Of a DNA stretch of 64,000 nucleotides, positions 18,525 through 28,058 are shown piece by piece. The notes beneath the pieces were generated by a model. That model was not told the DNA's origin. It ran no database searches and saw nothing but the letters and a program-made list of their open reading frames with translations. Source of the stretch: Roseateles terrae. Lineage in GTDB: Bacteria; Pseudomonadota; Gammaproteobacteria; Burkholderiales; Burkholderiaceae_C. Position 1 is the first letter of the stretch; every line of letters begins with the position of its first letter. The stretch spans positions 584,069-648,068 of the forward strand of contig NZ_JACHXO010000001.1 of assembly GCF_014192155.1 (NCBI RefSeq), written 5' to 3'. Both the position numbers and the translations under genes were made by a program.

Positions 18525-18629
18525 GGCCGTGTGGCAGCGCTCTGGCGTACCGCGCACGTGATTTGCCCTCTGGCAAGATGGCCCGCGCGACCAAGCGCCG
18601 TCCCGCATCGGATTCACTCTGCATTGACC

Positions 18630-19205
18630 ATGAAAACATCGCTCCTGCTTTCCGCACTCGCCGCCACACTCCTGAGTGCGCCCCTCGCGGGCCGCTGCGC
18701 GGAAATCGTGCTGGAACAGTCGGCCGTTCAAACCCTCGTCATGGAGGGACTCTTCAAGGACAACGGACGGCTTTATCTGCAGAAGGGCGTGTGCTTTGCC
18801 TATCTGGACAGTCCGCAGGTGGCCTTGCAGAACGGCCGGGTGATCATTCGAGCGCATCTCAGCAGCCGGCTGGGCGTGCCTTCGGGGCGCGAATGCGTCG
18901 GGGTCTCGCTGGCCAGTGGTGCGACGATGTCGGCGGTGCCGGCCGCGCAGGGTCAGGTGGTGCGGCTCACCGACATCCGGGTCGACGAGGTGGAAGATCC
19001 CAACACCCGCAACCTGCTGAACCTCGGCCTGACGCCCGCGGTGCCGGGCACCGTCGAGTTCGATGTCAAGAAGGCCGTCGAAGACATGCTCAAGGGCTCC
19101 GGCAGCCGTCTTCAGGCCGAGGTGCAGATGCTGAAGATCGATGCGGTCCAGGTGAAGGAGAACCGCTTGTCGATCAGCTTCGATTTCAAGCTGGCTGGGC
19201 GCTGA
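18630..19205 (+). CDS. Periplasmic protein of unknown function
   Basis: 191 residues from ATG 18630, with a clean signal peptide (MKTSLLLSALAATLLSAP...RCA). The mature part reads EIVLEQSAVQTLVMEGLF, YLDSPQVALQNGRVIIRAHL and ends in KENRLSISFDFKLAGR. The order of amphipathic strand and helix, and the ending, resembles the DUF1439/YceB type of lipid-binding periplasmic proteins, but this is only a weak resemblance. Its 3' end overlaps the convergent oxidoreductase by 20 bp. Confidence 0.7.
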   Translation: MKTSLLLSALAATLLSAPLAGRCAEIVLEQSAVQTLVMEGLFKDNGRLYLQKGVCFAYLDSPQVALQNGRVIIRAHLSSRLGVPSGRECVGVSLASGATMSAVPAAQGQVVRLTDIRVDEVEDPNTRNLLNLGLTPAVPGTVEFDVKKAVEDMLKGSGSRLQAEVQMLKIDAVQVKENRLSISFDFKLAGR

Positions 19206-20112
19206 TGAGGTGAGCGTCGAAGCCCACCACGCCCGGCGCCACCTCGTCCCGGAGCTGGTGGCGCCGCTCGTCGAAGTCGCCGCCGTTCTGCGCGCGATAC
19301 GGAATCGGTGACTCCTCGAAGACACCGGCGAGCCGCTGGGTCCAGGCCTGAAGCGCGGCCTGGATGCCGTCGCGGTCCATCCGCCCCGTGCCATGCACCG
19401 CATGGGTGGGCAGCACCTGCATGCCGGGATAGAACAGCGTGCCATGGGTGATGGGGAAGAGCAGGGCGTCCAGCGGACCGTTGATGCCGCGCGGCCCGTA
19501 ATCGGCTGCCGGACCGCCGGTGGTGACGGACAGCATGGCCCGGCGCCCCTGGAAGCCGCCCTCACCATACCGATGACGATTGCCAGCGCCCTGGAAGCCA
19601 TACGCCAAGCCCTGGGCCCAGACCCGGTCGATCCAGCCCTTCATGATGGCCGGCATGCCGAACCACCACAGCGGGAATTGCAGGATCACCAGATCGGCGG
19701 CGAGCAGCTTGCGCTGTTCTTCCACCACATCCGCGGGTTGGGTGCCGCCGTTGTAGGCATGGCCCGACTCCTTGACGAACGACAGCCGCTCCGGGTCCAG
19801 CCGCTGCGGGAAGTCGTCCGTGTCGTACACCGCCTTCCAACCCATGCCGTAAAGATCTGATTCCATGACCTGGTGGCCGGCCTGCTCGAAGGCCGCCCGG
19901 GCCGCCTGCACCATCGAGCGGGTGAGGGAGGTGGGCTCGGGATGGGCGTGCACGAGCAGGATGCGACGACTGGCCAATGCAGAGGCCGATGGGGAAGACG
20001 ATGCAGAAGACGATGCGGACCACGGCGCGGGCAAGGAGCCGGGCGCAGACCCGGAGGAGGCATCCGATGGGGCGCCGGTCGAAGTTGGAAGCGTTGAGTG
20101 ATGGATCGTCAT
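19186..20112 (-). CDS. NAD(P)H-dependent oxidoreductase, flavodoxin-fold (NQO1/KefF type)
   Basis: 308 residues, of which the first 48 are a Ser/Ala-rich low-complexity extension; the fold starts at RRILLVHAHPEPTSLTRSM. Diagnostic motifs are FPLWWFGMPAIMKGWIDRVW and LSVTTGGPAADYG, which bind FMN/FAD in the NQO1/ModB/KefF family. The enzyme reduces quinones or similar electrophiles in the cytoplasm. It is divergent from a LysR gene (20247), the usual regulator arrangement for such reductases. Confidence 0.88.
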   Translation of the reverse strand: MTIHHSTLPTSTGAPSDASSGSAPGSLPAPWSASSSASSSPSASALASRRILLVHAHPEPTSLTRSMVQAARAAFEQAGHQVMESDLYGMGWKAVYDTDDFPQRLDPERLSFVKESGHAYNGGTQPADVVEEQRKLLAADLVILQFPLWWFGMPAIMKGWIDRVWAQGLAYGFQGAGNRHRYGEGGFQGRRAMLSVTTGGPAADYGPRGINGPLDALLFPITHGTLFYPGMQVLPTHAVHGTGRMDRDGIQAALQAWTQRLAGVFEESPIPYRAQNGGDFDERRHQLRDEVAPGVVGFDAHLISAQPA

Positions 20113-20246
20113 GGGAAGCCTTTTTCAACGGAACTGCGTGCTGGGTAATACGCCAGAGGCCTTTGGGCCGGGCAGCGAATGCACCCAGTGTGGTGGGCGC
20201 TCTGCCATCTGTGAAATCGTGGATGCTTTGGCCTACTATCCAAACC

Positions 20247-21143
20247 ATGGATACCCGACGCCTCGACCTCAACCTGCTGGTCACGCTGGAAGCACTCCTG
20301 ACCGAACGCAATGTCACCCGTGCGGCCGCCCGGCTGAACCTGAGCCAGCCGGCCGTGAGTGCGCAGCTCAGTCGGCTGCGGGACGTGTTCGATGATCCGC
20401 TGCTGCTACCCGCACAGCGCGGCATGACGCCGACGGCCAAGGCGCTGGAAATCCTGGACCCGCTGCGGTCCGCGCTCGATCAGGTGCGCGGCGCGGTGAC
20501 ATCGCATCTGGACTTCGATCCCGCGTCCGCGTCGATGACGGTCACCCTGGCCGGCTCTGACTACATGCAGACGGCGGTGGTGCAAGCGCTGGTGCTGCGG
20601 CTTCGCAAGCGGGCGCCCGGCGTGCGGGTGGCGGTGCGTCACATGGATCCGCACCAGATCGAGGGTCAACTGGCGCGGGGCGATGTCGACATCGGCTTGT
20701 TGATGCCGAGTGAAGCGCCAAGTTCCGCGCGGATGCGCCACCTGTTCCATGAGCGCTATGTGCTGATTGCGCGGCGAGGCCATCCGGCGGTGCACGGCGC
20801 GCTGACGGCGCGCCAGTTTGCGAAGCTGGAGCAGGTGATCGTGTCGCCCGCTGGCGGAGCGTTTTCATCCCCGGTGGATCACGCCCTGGCGGCGCGTGGA
20901 CTTCAGCGCACCGTGGTGCTGTCGGCCGCGTCGTTTCTGTTCGTCCCGGATATCGTCGCGAAGTCCGACCTGGTGGCGCTGGTGCCGGAGCGGCTCGTCA
21001 AAGGTCGCTCCGCGCGGCTGCAGGTGCTGGAATGCCCGTTGCCAATCGAGGGTTTCGAGATGGCCATGGTCTGGCATGAGCGCAGCCATGGCCATGTGGC
21101 GCAGCGCTGGCTGCGCGAGGAGATTCTCGCGCTGGCCCGATGA
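20247..21143 (+). CDS. LysR-family transcriptional regulator (divergent from the quinone reductase)
   Basis: 298 residues from ATG 20247 (MDTRRLDLNLLVTLEALL). The helix-turn-helix is at residues 20-45 (NVTRAAARLNLSQPAVSAQL). The effector part has ASMTVTLAGSDYMQTAVV and DIGLL, similar to NodD/NahR-type LysR proteins that respond to aromatics. By position it should control the oxidoreductase at 19186-20112; the 134-bp gap contains the shared promoter region. Confidence 0.88.
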   Translation: MDTRRLDLNLLVTLEALLTERNVTRAAARLNLSQPAVSAQLSRLRDVFDDPLLLPAQRGMTPTAKALEILDPLRSALDQVRGAVTSHLDFDPASASMTVTLAGSDYMQTAVVQALVLRLRKRAPGVRVAVRHMDPHQIEGQLARGDVDIGLLMPSEAPSSARMRHLFHERYVLIARRGHPAVHGALTARQFAKLEQVIVSPAGGAFSSPVDHALAARGLQRTVVLSAASFLFVPDIVAKSDLVALVPERLVKGRSARLQVLECPLPIEGFEMAMVWHERSHGHVAQRWLREEILALAR

Positions 21144-21158
21144 AGCCGCTGGGAGCGC

Positions 21159-21770
21159 TCAGCTGCGCAGGTACTTCTCGAACACCGGGCCGAAGTCTCG
21201 CTGGGTGTAGCGGTCCAGCTGCATCGTGTTCACTGCATGCAGCAGCGCCTGATAGTGCTTGACCAGGGTGGCTTCGCTCTCCACTTCACTGATCTTGTGC
21301 ATGGCGCCCAGCGCGTCCAGACAGGGCAGCACGTTCTGCTGAGACAGTTCATTGCGATGCTGGATCTTGCCGATGCTGTGCAGCGCTTTGTAGATGTCCT
21401 TCAGGATCTCGAGCTGGTCCTTGCGCACGTCGATGCTGAAGGTCGGACCGTCCGCCAGTGAGAATTTCAGCTCCACATCGCGGTCGATGGTGCCCGCCGT
21501 TTCGATGGACACGTCGCTGACGTGGTGGCTGGCGTAGTCGTAACGGCGGATGCTGCGCTTGGAAGAGACCGCGGAGTCGCCGTCCACATGGATCAGGGCG
21601 AGGTTGGTGAAGCAGTACTCGTCCTTCTTCGACTTGATCAGGAAGAAGATCTTTTCGCTGTCCTCGTGGAAGAGGTAATCGTCGGCATCGACCTTGTCGT
21701 AGTCCTTCGGCGAGACGATGACGCCGAGATCACTCAGGCCGAGGGCTTCGGAAGCGAGACGCTTGAACAT
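21159..21770 (-). CDS. PH-domain protein (bacterial pleckstrin-like, YvbH-type)
   Basis: 203 residues from the ATG at 21770, 5 bp after GGAG. The N-terminal part (LGLSDLGVIVSPKDYDKVDADDYLFHEDSEKIFFLIKSKKDEYCFT.. as several strands) is the bacterial PH fold. The C-terminal half (HKISEVESEATLVKHYQALLHAVNTM) is the helical YvbH-like oligomerisation region. No signal peptide. Function of these soluble PH proteins is unknown. It is convergent with the LysR gene. Confidence 0.75.
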   Translation of the reverse strand: MFKRLASEALGLSDLGVIVSPKDYDKVDADDYLFHEDSEKIFFLIKSKKDEYCFTNLALIHVDGDSAVSSKRSIRRYDYASHHVSDVSIETAGTIDRDVELKFSLADGPTFSIDVRKDQLEILKDIYKALHSIGKIQHRNELSQQNVLPCLDALGAMHKISEVESEATLVKHYQALLHAVNTMQLDRYTQRDFGPVFEKYLRS

Positions 21771-22041
21771 GGAGACTCCGGATAAAGAAACGCCAGCATG
21801 CGCTGGCGAGGAGCATCTTCTCATCGGGTGATGCGGGCGCGGTTCCCACTCAAGGGGGTGGTCCGCGATCGAGGAGGCGGCACAGCCTCGTCGCCATGGG
21901 CAGTTCGGAGAAAGCGGCGGAAGGCTCAGGAAAATTCGGCTGTGTTAACGTCCCCGGCCAATGGCCTCCAGTCGCAACGGCTGAGCCTTGAAACGAGAAC
22001 AGGCTTGCAATGACTAGCCGCCTTTCAGCGAAGGGACTGAC

Positions 22042-22842
22042 TTGACAGAGACGATTGAGATCGACGGCACCACCGTTCATATCGAAGGTGAGGGCGCGGA
22101 CACCCTCGTGATGGTCCACGGCTGGCCAGACACCCACCGGATCTGGGACGCCCAGGTCGCGGCATTCCGTCACCAGTACCGATGCGTCCGGTTTACGCTG
22201 CCGGGTTTCGATGTGCGCGACGAGCGCAGGCTGTATTCGCTGCAGGAGATCGAGACCCTCTACAGGAAGGTCATCGACCGGGTGTCTCCGCATGCGCCGG
22301 TGATCTTGCTGGTGCATGATTGGGGCGCTGTCTTTGGCTATCGGTTCCTGTGCCATCATCCTCAGCGGGTCAGCCGGGTGATCGGGGTCGACATCGGTGA
22401 TGCCGGCTCCAAGCCGCATCTGAAGTCACTGAGCCTGAGCGGCAAGCTGTTTCTGGTGAGCTACCAGGGATGGCTGGCCCTGGCGTGGCGGCTTGGCCCC
22501 GGCCTGGGGGACTGGATGTCGCGCGCATTCGTGCGCCGGGTCGACGGCCCCACCGCGCCCGACGCTGTCTTCTCGAAGATGAACTATCCCTACTGGATCC
22601 AGTGGACCGGGGCCGCGGGCGGCTATGGCAGGGCGGTCAGCCCTGACCCCACCTGCCCGATGCTGTTCATCTACGGAGAACGCAAACCCGCCATGTTCCA
22701 TTCCCAGGTGTGGATCGAAGGCCTTGCTGCGCGTCCGGAGTGCGCGGTGAAGGCACTTCCCACCGGGCACTGGGTCATGAACGATGCACCCGAGGACTTC
22801 AATCGAACGGTGCTGGATTGGTTGTTGAGTTCAAGGAGCTGA
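22042..22842 (+). CDS. Alpha/beta-hydrolase with Asp nucleophile (epoxide-hydrolase/dehalogenase type)
   Basis: 266 residues; the start is a TTG after GCGAAGGGACTGAC. HGWPD (26-30) is the oxyanion-hole motif, VHDWGA places Asp93 as nucleophile and TGHWVMND contains the catalytic His. Asp instead of Ser points to epoxide hydrolase or haloalkane dehalogenase-like chemistry. Five bases separate it from the next gene, so they form an operon of two hydrolases. No signal peptide. Confidence 0.82.
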   Translation: MTETIEIDGTTVHIEGEGADTLVMVHGWPDTHRIWDAQVAAFRHQYRCVRFTLPGFDVRDERRLYSLQEIETLYRKVIDRVSPHAPVILLVHDWGAVFGYRFLCHHPQRVSRVIGVDIGDAGSKPHLKSLSLSGKLFLVSYQGWLALAWRLGPGLGDWMSRAFVRRVDGPTAPDAVFSKMNYPYWIQWTGAAGGYGRAVSPDPTCPMLFIYGERKPAMFHSQVWIEGLAARPECAVKALPTGHWVMNDAPEDFNRTVLDWLLSSRS

Positions 22843-22846
22843 TCGG

Positions 22847-23854
22847 ATGCTGAATGCGCTGCGAAAACGCCTGGGTCTGGCAGGTCTCTGTTTGGCGCTA
22901 TGGCTGACAGGCATGCTGCAAAGCGCTGCAGCGGCAGATGTTCAGCGCGTTGTGCTCCGCAGTGCCACGCCAGCGAGCCTGTTTGACCTGGCCCGGGAGC
23001 GGCGGGACCGCTGGACGCCCATCGACATCTGGGGCGACTTGAGCATGCCCGAGGGCTCGCAGGCACCGGTCCCGGCAGTGGTGCTGTCCCACGGCAGTGA
23101 CGGTGTGACGCCGAGCCTGACCCAATGGGTGAGCCTGTTCAATCAATTGGGTGTGGCCACCCTGGTGGTGGACAGTTTCGGACCTCGTGGCGTGTCATCC
23201 ACCGCTGCAGATCAGACGGCGGTGCCAGCCGCGGCCAACGTGATGGATGCGCTGACCGCTCTGCAGTGGCTGGCGGACGATCCCCGCATCGATGCACGGC
23301 GCATCGGCATCATGGGTTTTTCTCGTGGGGGTTCGGTCGCCTATCAGACGGCCCAGCGGCCGTTTCTTAGGGCCGTGGTGAAGTCGGATCGGGCCTTCGC
23401 ATTTCATATCGCCGCCTATGCAGGCTGCTTGCAGATCTACACCTCCCGCGAGGTGACCCAGGCACCGCTCCTGAATCTGGTCGGCGGCGCTGACGATTAC
23501 ACCCACCCGGAGCCTTGCGAAGCCTTGGCCGCAGAATACGCGGCGCTCGGCACGCCGGTGAAAAGCATCCGATACGAAGGCGCCCATCACGCCTGGGACA
23601 GCCTGCTGCCGGTGCGATGGCTCCCCAATGCCACCAGCGGTTACGCCTGTGGGGTGGTCCGTACCGACATCCCGAGCTGGACGGTCACGAGCGTGTCGTC
23701 GGGCGCCGTGATTCCTTCCGCGGACCTGGGGACGTTCTTCAAGGCCTGTGTGACACGCGGGGCGCATGTGGGGCGCAACGCCGCTGCGCTGGAAGCATCG
23801 CGTCGGGACGTCACGCGCTACGTCCAGGAAGTGCTGGGCCGTCGCACGGAATGA
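22847..23854 (+). CDS. Secreted dienelactone-hydrolase-family protein
   Basis: 335 residues with a signal peptide (AGLCLALWLTGMLQSAAAA). The nucleophile elbow is MGFSRGGSVAY and the catalytic His is in YEGAHHAWD; LVGGADDYTHPEPC holds the Asp. This is the dienelactone-hydrolase fold, but with Ser instead of Cys. Export suggests a polymer or xenobiotic ester substrate. Second gene of the operon with the epoxide-hydrolase-like gene. Confidence 0.82.
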   Translation: MLNALRKRLGLAGLCLALWLTGMLQSAAAADVQRVVLRSATPASLFDLARERRDRWTPIDIWGDLSMPEGSQAPVPAVVLSHGSDGVTPSLTQWVSLFNQLGVATLVVDSFGPRGVSSTAADQTAVPAAANVMDALTALQWLADDPRIDARRIGIMGFSRGGSVAYQTAQRPFLRAVVKSDRAFAFHIAAYAGCLQIYTSREVTQAPLLNLVGGADDYTHPEPCEALAAEYAALGTPVKSIRYEGAHHAWDSLLPVRWLPNATSGYACGVVRTDIPSWTVTSVSSGAVIPSADLGTFFKACVTRGAHVGRNAAALEASRRDVTRYVQEVLGRRTE

Positions 23855-23960
23855 CGCGTGGTGGGTTCGACCGCATGCGGAGCGCGAGGGCGTTGCGTCA
23901 GGCAGGGTAGCGGTAAGGCCGCCCGATGAACCCCTCCATCACCCGGCGGCGCACCGAAAA

Positions 23961-23991
23961 CAACCTCAGGCGACGAATCGCACTGAGGTTG
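23961..23991. terminator. Hairpin between convergent genes
   Basis: CAACCTCAG, 13 bases, CTGAGGTTG is a perfect 9-bp inverted repeat in the 162-bp gap between the dienelactone-hydrolase gene and the convergent ABC binding-protein gene. There is no T-tract on either side, so it is probably a rho-independent-like but weak bidirectional terminator. Confidence 0.5.
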
Positions 23992-24016
23992 AGAGCGGTG
24001 CCGAGGGCAGGGGGCC

Positions 24017-25117
24017 TCAGCGCATGAACTTGCCGTCGGTGCCCACCATCGACAGATCGGTGTAGTCCAGGCCGGTGTGATCCGTCGGCGAGAACGACAC
24101 TTCCAGCCCGCCGATATCGACCTTGCGCATGCCTTCCAGTGCATCGCGCAGCTTTTGACGGGTCGGATTGGCACCCGCGCGGCGCAGGCCTTCCACCAGG
24201 ACCTTGGCGGCGGCATAACCTTCCATCATGGCGGGTGTGATGTCGCCCTTGCCCTTGGCCTGCGCCATCTGGGCCGCCTCAGTCACGATTTTGCTGGCCT
24301 TGGAACGTTCATACGGGAACACCTGGGTCACGATCACCCCCCGTGCGTTCTCGCCCAGCTCTTTCACAAAGCCCTGCGCAGCATTGTTGGACAGCGTCAC
24401 GATCTGCGCTTTGGAGCCCGCCGCGCGAATGGCGGCGATGCCATCGGCCACCGCCTTTCCGGAGCCCAGGAACAGAATGGCCTGAGCGTTGCTGGACACA
24501 GCGCTTTGCGCGGCCACCTTGAAATCGGGCTTGGCGCGGTCGAACTTGGCCGAGAAGGCGGCCGTCTTGTTCACTGCGGCCAGGCCGTTGTTGGCGCCGA
24601 TCACCGCGTCCGCACCGAACGAATCGTCGACCTGCACGATGCCGATTCGCTCAATGCCGATGAGGCTGAGGTGACGAATCGCGCGCTCCGCTTCGCGCTG
24701 GTAGGTGGCCCGCACATTGAAGACCCACGGGTTGACCGGGAAATGCAGCAGCGAGGCGCCGGAAGAAGGCGCGATGAGCGGCACATGATGGCTAGCCAGC
24801 AGCGGGATGATCGCCTGGTTGTGCGGCGTGCCGCGGGTCAGGAACAGGGCCAGGACATTGTCGGCGGTGATCAGCTTCTGCGCATTGGCGGCAGCGGTGG
24901 GCGGATCGAACTTGTCGTCCATCGACACGAGCTTCACCGTCTGGCCGTTAATGCCGCCGGCCGCATTGATGGAGTCGAGATAGAGCTTGGCGCCCTCGGT
25001 CGTCTCCGTCACGCTCGCAGCGACCGGGCCGGTGAATCCGGCCGTCTGGCCGATCAGGATGTCGGCCTGCGCTGCCAGTGGCAACACGGCAAGGGCAATC
25101 AAGGACAGCAACTTCAT
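24017..25117 (-). CDS. ABC-transporter substrate-binding protein, branched-chain amino-acid type
   Basis: 366 residues with signal peptide MKLLSLIALAVLPLAAQA. The mature part has LIGQTAGFTGPVAASVTETT and INAAGGINGQTVKLVSMDDKF, the periplasmic-binding-fold type 1 (LivJ) signature, and later AQAILFLGSGKAVADGI. No permease or ATPase gene is adjacent, so it is an orphan binding protein that either joins a distant transporter or senses a ligand. Confidence 0.9.
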   Translation of the reverse strand: MKLLSLIALAVLPLAAQADILIGQTAGFTGPVAASVTETTEGAKLYLDSINAAGGINGQTVKLVSMDDKFDPPTAAANAQKLITADNVLALFLTRGTPHNQAIIPLLASHHVPLIAPSSGASLLHFPVNPWVFNVRATYQREAERAIRHLSLIGIERIGIVQVDDSFGADAVIGANNGLAAVNKTAAFSAKFDRAKPDFKVAAQSAVSSNAQAILFLGSGKAVADGIAAIRAAGSKAQIVTLSNNAAQGFVKELGENARGVIVTQVFPYERSKASKIVTEAAQMAQAKGKGDITPAMMEGYAAAKVLVEGLRRAGANPTRQKLRDALEGMRKVDIGGLEVSFSPTDHTGLDYTDLSMVGTDGKFMR

Positions 25118-25469
25118 TCATGTCTCCCTGGAGATAGGTGGTTATGGGGCGGATGCTCGGCGCACTCGCTTTCGGCCCCTCCAGGGATTCCCCTAATGTC
25201 ATCATTGCATGTGACAAAGTGCGCGGTTCGTTGCGAAAGCGCTTGCAGGAACGGGGTAATTACCAACGGCTTGTGAGCAGGTGTAAAGGGCTTGGTCCGC
25301 TTCGAGCCCGACCGGCTTGTGTAAAGCCGCCGAGAAATTCCCTTCCTGACACCGCACGCCGCTACATTAGGAGACTACCGGGCACGCTCGATTTCTGACC
25401 GCCCCCTTGTATTCATGCCTTGAAGCGCCACCGGCGGAAGCGTCGCCCCTGTCGGGACAAGTCCTCATC
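25118..25469. other. Intergenic region between ABC binding protein and trypsin-like protease
   Basis: About 350 bases hold the divergent promoter area of both genes. I see no gene, repeat or clear operator. It is slightly less GC-rich than its surroundings near 25300-25370, as expected for promoters. Confidence 0.5.
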
Positions 25470-26564
25470 ATGAGGTGTTCCTTGACGTCCGACAGCCCCC
25501 CACCCGCCACCCCGTTCGAAGAAGCCGCGACAACAGTCACTTTGTCCAGCCCCAACGCGACGCCGAACGTCCGTGCCCGCAGCAAGTCCATGGTGGATGA
25601 GCATGCCGAGCTTCAGCGACTGGGCGCGAAGGCTGCGGCGCGTGGGGAACATGCGCTGACCAATCCGATGCTGGATTCGGCCAATCAGCCGGATGCCACC
25701 GGCGAGAGTTCCAAAACCTGGGCCGATCGGCGTGACGCCTGGTCACGTGGACATCTCGCCCAGCAGACCGATGTCCCGCGAGCCCTGGTGGCGTCCTCCG
25801 CAGGTCGGGAGCCTGCGCAGGATCAGGCACTCTTTGGCGTCACCCGAGTCATGACCTTCCATGGCACCCTCCCGTTGACGGCCGCCAGCGGCTTTTTCTT
25901 CGAGCGGGAAGGACGGCTGTTCCTGATCACGAGCCGGCATGTCCTCTTCGACGCCGCGACCGGGCATGCGCCCGACCGCATCGAGATCGAGCTACATACG
26001 GATGCGCGAGACCTGACCCAGATTGGCAGATTGTCCGCACTGCTTTATCGCGACGGGCAGGCCGAGTGGATTCAGGCGCAGGACAGTGGCGGTGACGTGG
26101 ACGTTGCTGCGCTGGCTTTGGACCGCTCCGCCCTACCGCAGGGATATCTGGTTCGGCCGTTTACCCCTTTGGACCTACCGACTCACGGGCTGGAGGTCGT
26201 GGTCGGCGACCGGCTGGTGATCCCCGGCTTCCCGCTGGGCTTTTTCGACACCCTTCACCATCTGCCGGTGGTGCGTCAGGCTGCGGTCGCCTCTTGTTAC
26301 GGCATCCGCTTCCAGGGTGCCGGGTATTTTTTGACCGACGCCCGCATGCACCGGGGCTGCAGCGGCTCGCCCGTGCTGGCACCGGTCAGCGATGCTGCGA
26401 CGGGGCAGCGCTGGCAGCTGCTGGGCATTCACTCGAGCCGGATGGACATGGCCGATCGCAACAGCGAGCTGGACGAGTCCCTGGGCTTGAATTGCGCCTG
26501 GTATGCCGATGTACTGATGACGCTGACGGCGGCGCCATGCCCCGCCTCATCTCGGGTTGAGTGA
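25470..26564 (+). CDS. Trypsin-like serine protease without signal peptide
   Basis: 364 residues from ATG 25470; TTG 25407 and ATG 25590 are alternatives. After a 125-residue polar N-terminal region the S1 fold begins at VMTFHGTLPLTAASGFFF. Catalytic residues are His157 (TSRHVLF), Asp211 (GDVDVAALAL) and Ser298 (RGCSGSPVL), so the triad is complete. No signal peptide or membrane anchor is visible, unusual for this fold, so it may act in the cytoplasm or be released by another route. A 76-residue protein follows 28 bp later. Confidence 0.75.
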   Translation: MRCSLTSDSPPPATPFEEAATTVTLSSPNATPNVRARSKSMVDEHAELQRLGAKAAARGEHALTNPMLDSANQPDATGESSKTWADRRDAWSRGHLAQQTDVPRALVASSAGREPAQDQALFGVTRVMTFHGTLPLTAASGFFFEREGRLFLITSRHVLFDAATGHAPDRIEIELHTDARDLTQIGRLSALLYRDGQAEWIQAQDSGGDVDVAALALDRSALPQGYLVRPFTPLDLPTHGLEVVVGDRLVIPGFPLGFFDTLHHLPVVRQAAVASCYGIRFQGAGYFLTDARMHRGCSGSPVLAPVSDAATGQRWQLLGIHSSRMDMADRNSELDESLGLNCAWYADVLMTLTAAPCPASSRVE

Positions 26565-26591
26565 TCACGCTTCTTCCAATAGGAGAGTTAC

Positions 26592-26822
26592 ATGACTTCC
26601 ATGACCAAGACTGCACTGGCTTCACGCCGTCCGGATCTGCAGGAAAAATTGCTTCAAGTGGTGGACCTGCTCAACCGACGGCTCGCCAGCGAGATTGCCA
26701 GCGAAGACATTGACGACTATGTGGCGCTGCACTGGCTGGAATGGAATGGCGGCGGCCTGCGGTTGACCACCACCGGCGAGAACATCTGCAAGCAGATGCG
26801 AGCGTTGTTGGTGAAGGCCTGA
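26592..26822 (+). CDS. Small protein downstream of trypsin-like protease
   Basis: 76 residues behind TAGGAGAGTTAC. The sequence is helical in the middle (LQEKLLQVVDLLNRRLASEIASEDIDDYVALHWLEW) and ends in a short basic tail. I do not recognise the family. It is encoded 28 bp after the protease on the same strand and meets the convergent desaturase gene end-to-end (1 bp apart), so a functional link to the protease, such as substrate, inhibitor or adaptor, is the natural hypothesis. Confidence 0.6.
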   Translation: MTSMTKTALASRRPDLQEKLLQVVDLLNRRLASEIASEDIDDYVALHWLEWNGGGLRLTTTGENICKQMRALLVKA

Positions 26823-26823
26823 A

Positions 26824-27990
26824 TCAACCCTGCCAAGCCGTCATTACAGCGATCAGTCCGACACATAGGACCAACGCAATGAGGTAGATGCCCCACGCCC
26901 GCCGCCGGGAGATCCGCTCGCTGGCGGTGTGCTCATCGACGCCACGTGTCAGCATCACGCCTGTCGCTGACAAACCAATGGCCACCACGGCTGCCGCCAG
27001 GAGGTTGCGACCTTCACCCAGGTCGTCAGCGACGTCCAACCACATGGCCGTCGCGGCCCCCGTCGCCAGGAAGAGGCTGATTGCGCGCCCGATATCGAGC
27101 GGCTTCAGGTGCGAGACGAAGCGGGGCTGCCGCAGTCGCGCCTCATCCGGCGGTGCAAACGCCGGCAGGCCCGGCGGCGCCCATCCGGGTGACTTGAACA
27201 GCACCCGCACACGATCGCGCCAGCGTGGCGTAGCTCGGGCGCGCTCAAAAAGCTCGCCGTAGAACTGACCGACCGCGCGCAGCGGTGACCAGCTGTGCAA
27301 TGGTTTCACCGTCCCGAAGACGCAGGGCTCTGTTTCTTCGGTGAAGCTGCCGAACATCCGGTCCCAGATCACCAGCACCGCGCCGTAGTTTTTGTCCAGG
27401 TAGCCCGGATTCACCGCATGATGTACCCGGTGGTTGGACGGTGTCGAAACCACCCGGTCCAGCCAGCCCAGCTTGCCGATCAGCTCGGTATGGATCCAGA
27501 ACTGATAGAGCAGCACGAACAGGCCGGCGCCCAGGTAGAGATCGACCGGCATGCCCAGCAGCGCCATCGGCAGGAAGAAGGGCGCGCCCATCACCGCGTA
27601 GAAGCTCTCCTGCCGCAGCGCCGTCGTCAGGTTGAAGCGCTCGCTTTGGTGATGCACCGCGTGAGCGGCCCAGAAGATCGCGCTTTCGTGGCTCACGCGG
27701 TGCAGCCAGTAGTCGCAGAAGTCATAGACGATGATGGCGGCAGCCCATCCCCAGCCGCTTGACCATGCGGAAGCCGGAAGCAGCGCGACATGCGGCAGCG
27801 TGGCGGCATAGAGGCCGGTCTGGAAGAGGGGGGTAACGGCTGCCACCGCCAGGCTCATGAGGCCCTGGCTGAGACTGCTGATCGAGTCCGCCAGATCGTG
27901 CGTGTTGCGGCCCATGCGACGGCCCCACATCCACTCAATGACCATGCAGAGCGCGAACAGCGGAACGGCGATCAGGAGGACACGGTGCAT
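26824..27990 (-). CDS. Sterol-desaturase/fatty-acid-hydroxylase family membrane protein
   Basis: 388 residues from the ATG at 27990 with at least five hydrophobic segments. The di-iron histidine motifs are HRVSHE (HX3H), HAVHHQSE (HX2HH) and HRVHHAVN (HX2HH), all between residues 100 and 225. The enzyme should hydroxylate or desaturate a lipid in the inner membrane. The last 130 residues hold three more helices. It stands alone. Confidence 0.9.
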   Translation of the reverse strand: MHRVLLIAVPLFALCMVIEWMWGRRMGRNTHDLADSISSLSQGLMSLAVAAVTPLFQTGLYAATLPHVALLPASAWSSGWGWAAAIIVYDFCDYWLHRVSHESAIFWAAHAVHHQSERFNLTTALRQESFYAVMGAPFFLPMALLGMPVDLYLGAGLFVLLYQFWIHTELIGKLGWLDRVVSTPSNHRVHHAVNPGYLDKNYGAVLVIWDRMFGSFTEETEPCVFGTVKPLHSWSPLRAVGQFYGELFERARATPRWRDRVRVLFKSPGWAPPGLPAFAPPDEARLRQPRFVSHLKPLDIGRAISLFLATGAATAMWLDVADDLGEGRNLLAAAVVAIGLSATGVMLTRGVDEHTASERISRRRAWGIYLIALVLCVGLIAVMTAWQG

Positions 27991-28058
27991 GGCGAGTGGG
28001 GTGGTGGGCGACGAGAGCGGTGGAACGCAGAGCGGAACGTTGATCGAGGCCCGTGGGT

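Noticed and set aside
18148-18561. Plus-strand frame with Leu/Val/Thr repeats
   Set aside because: No ribosome-binding site and a composition explained by the hexamer repeat; the minus strand is the more plausible one.
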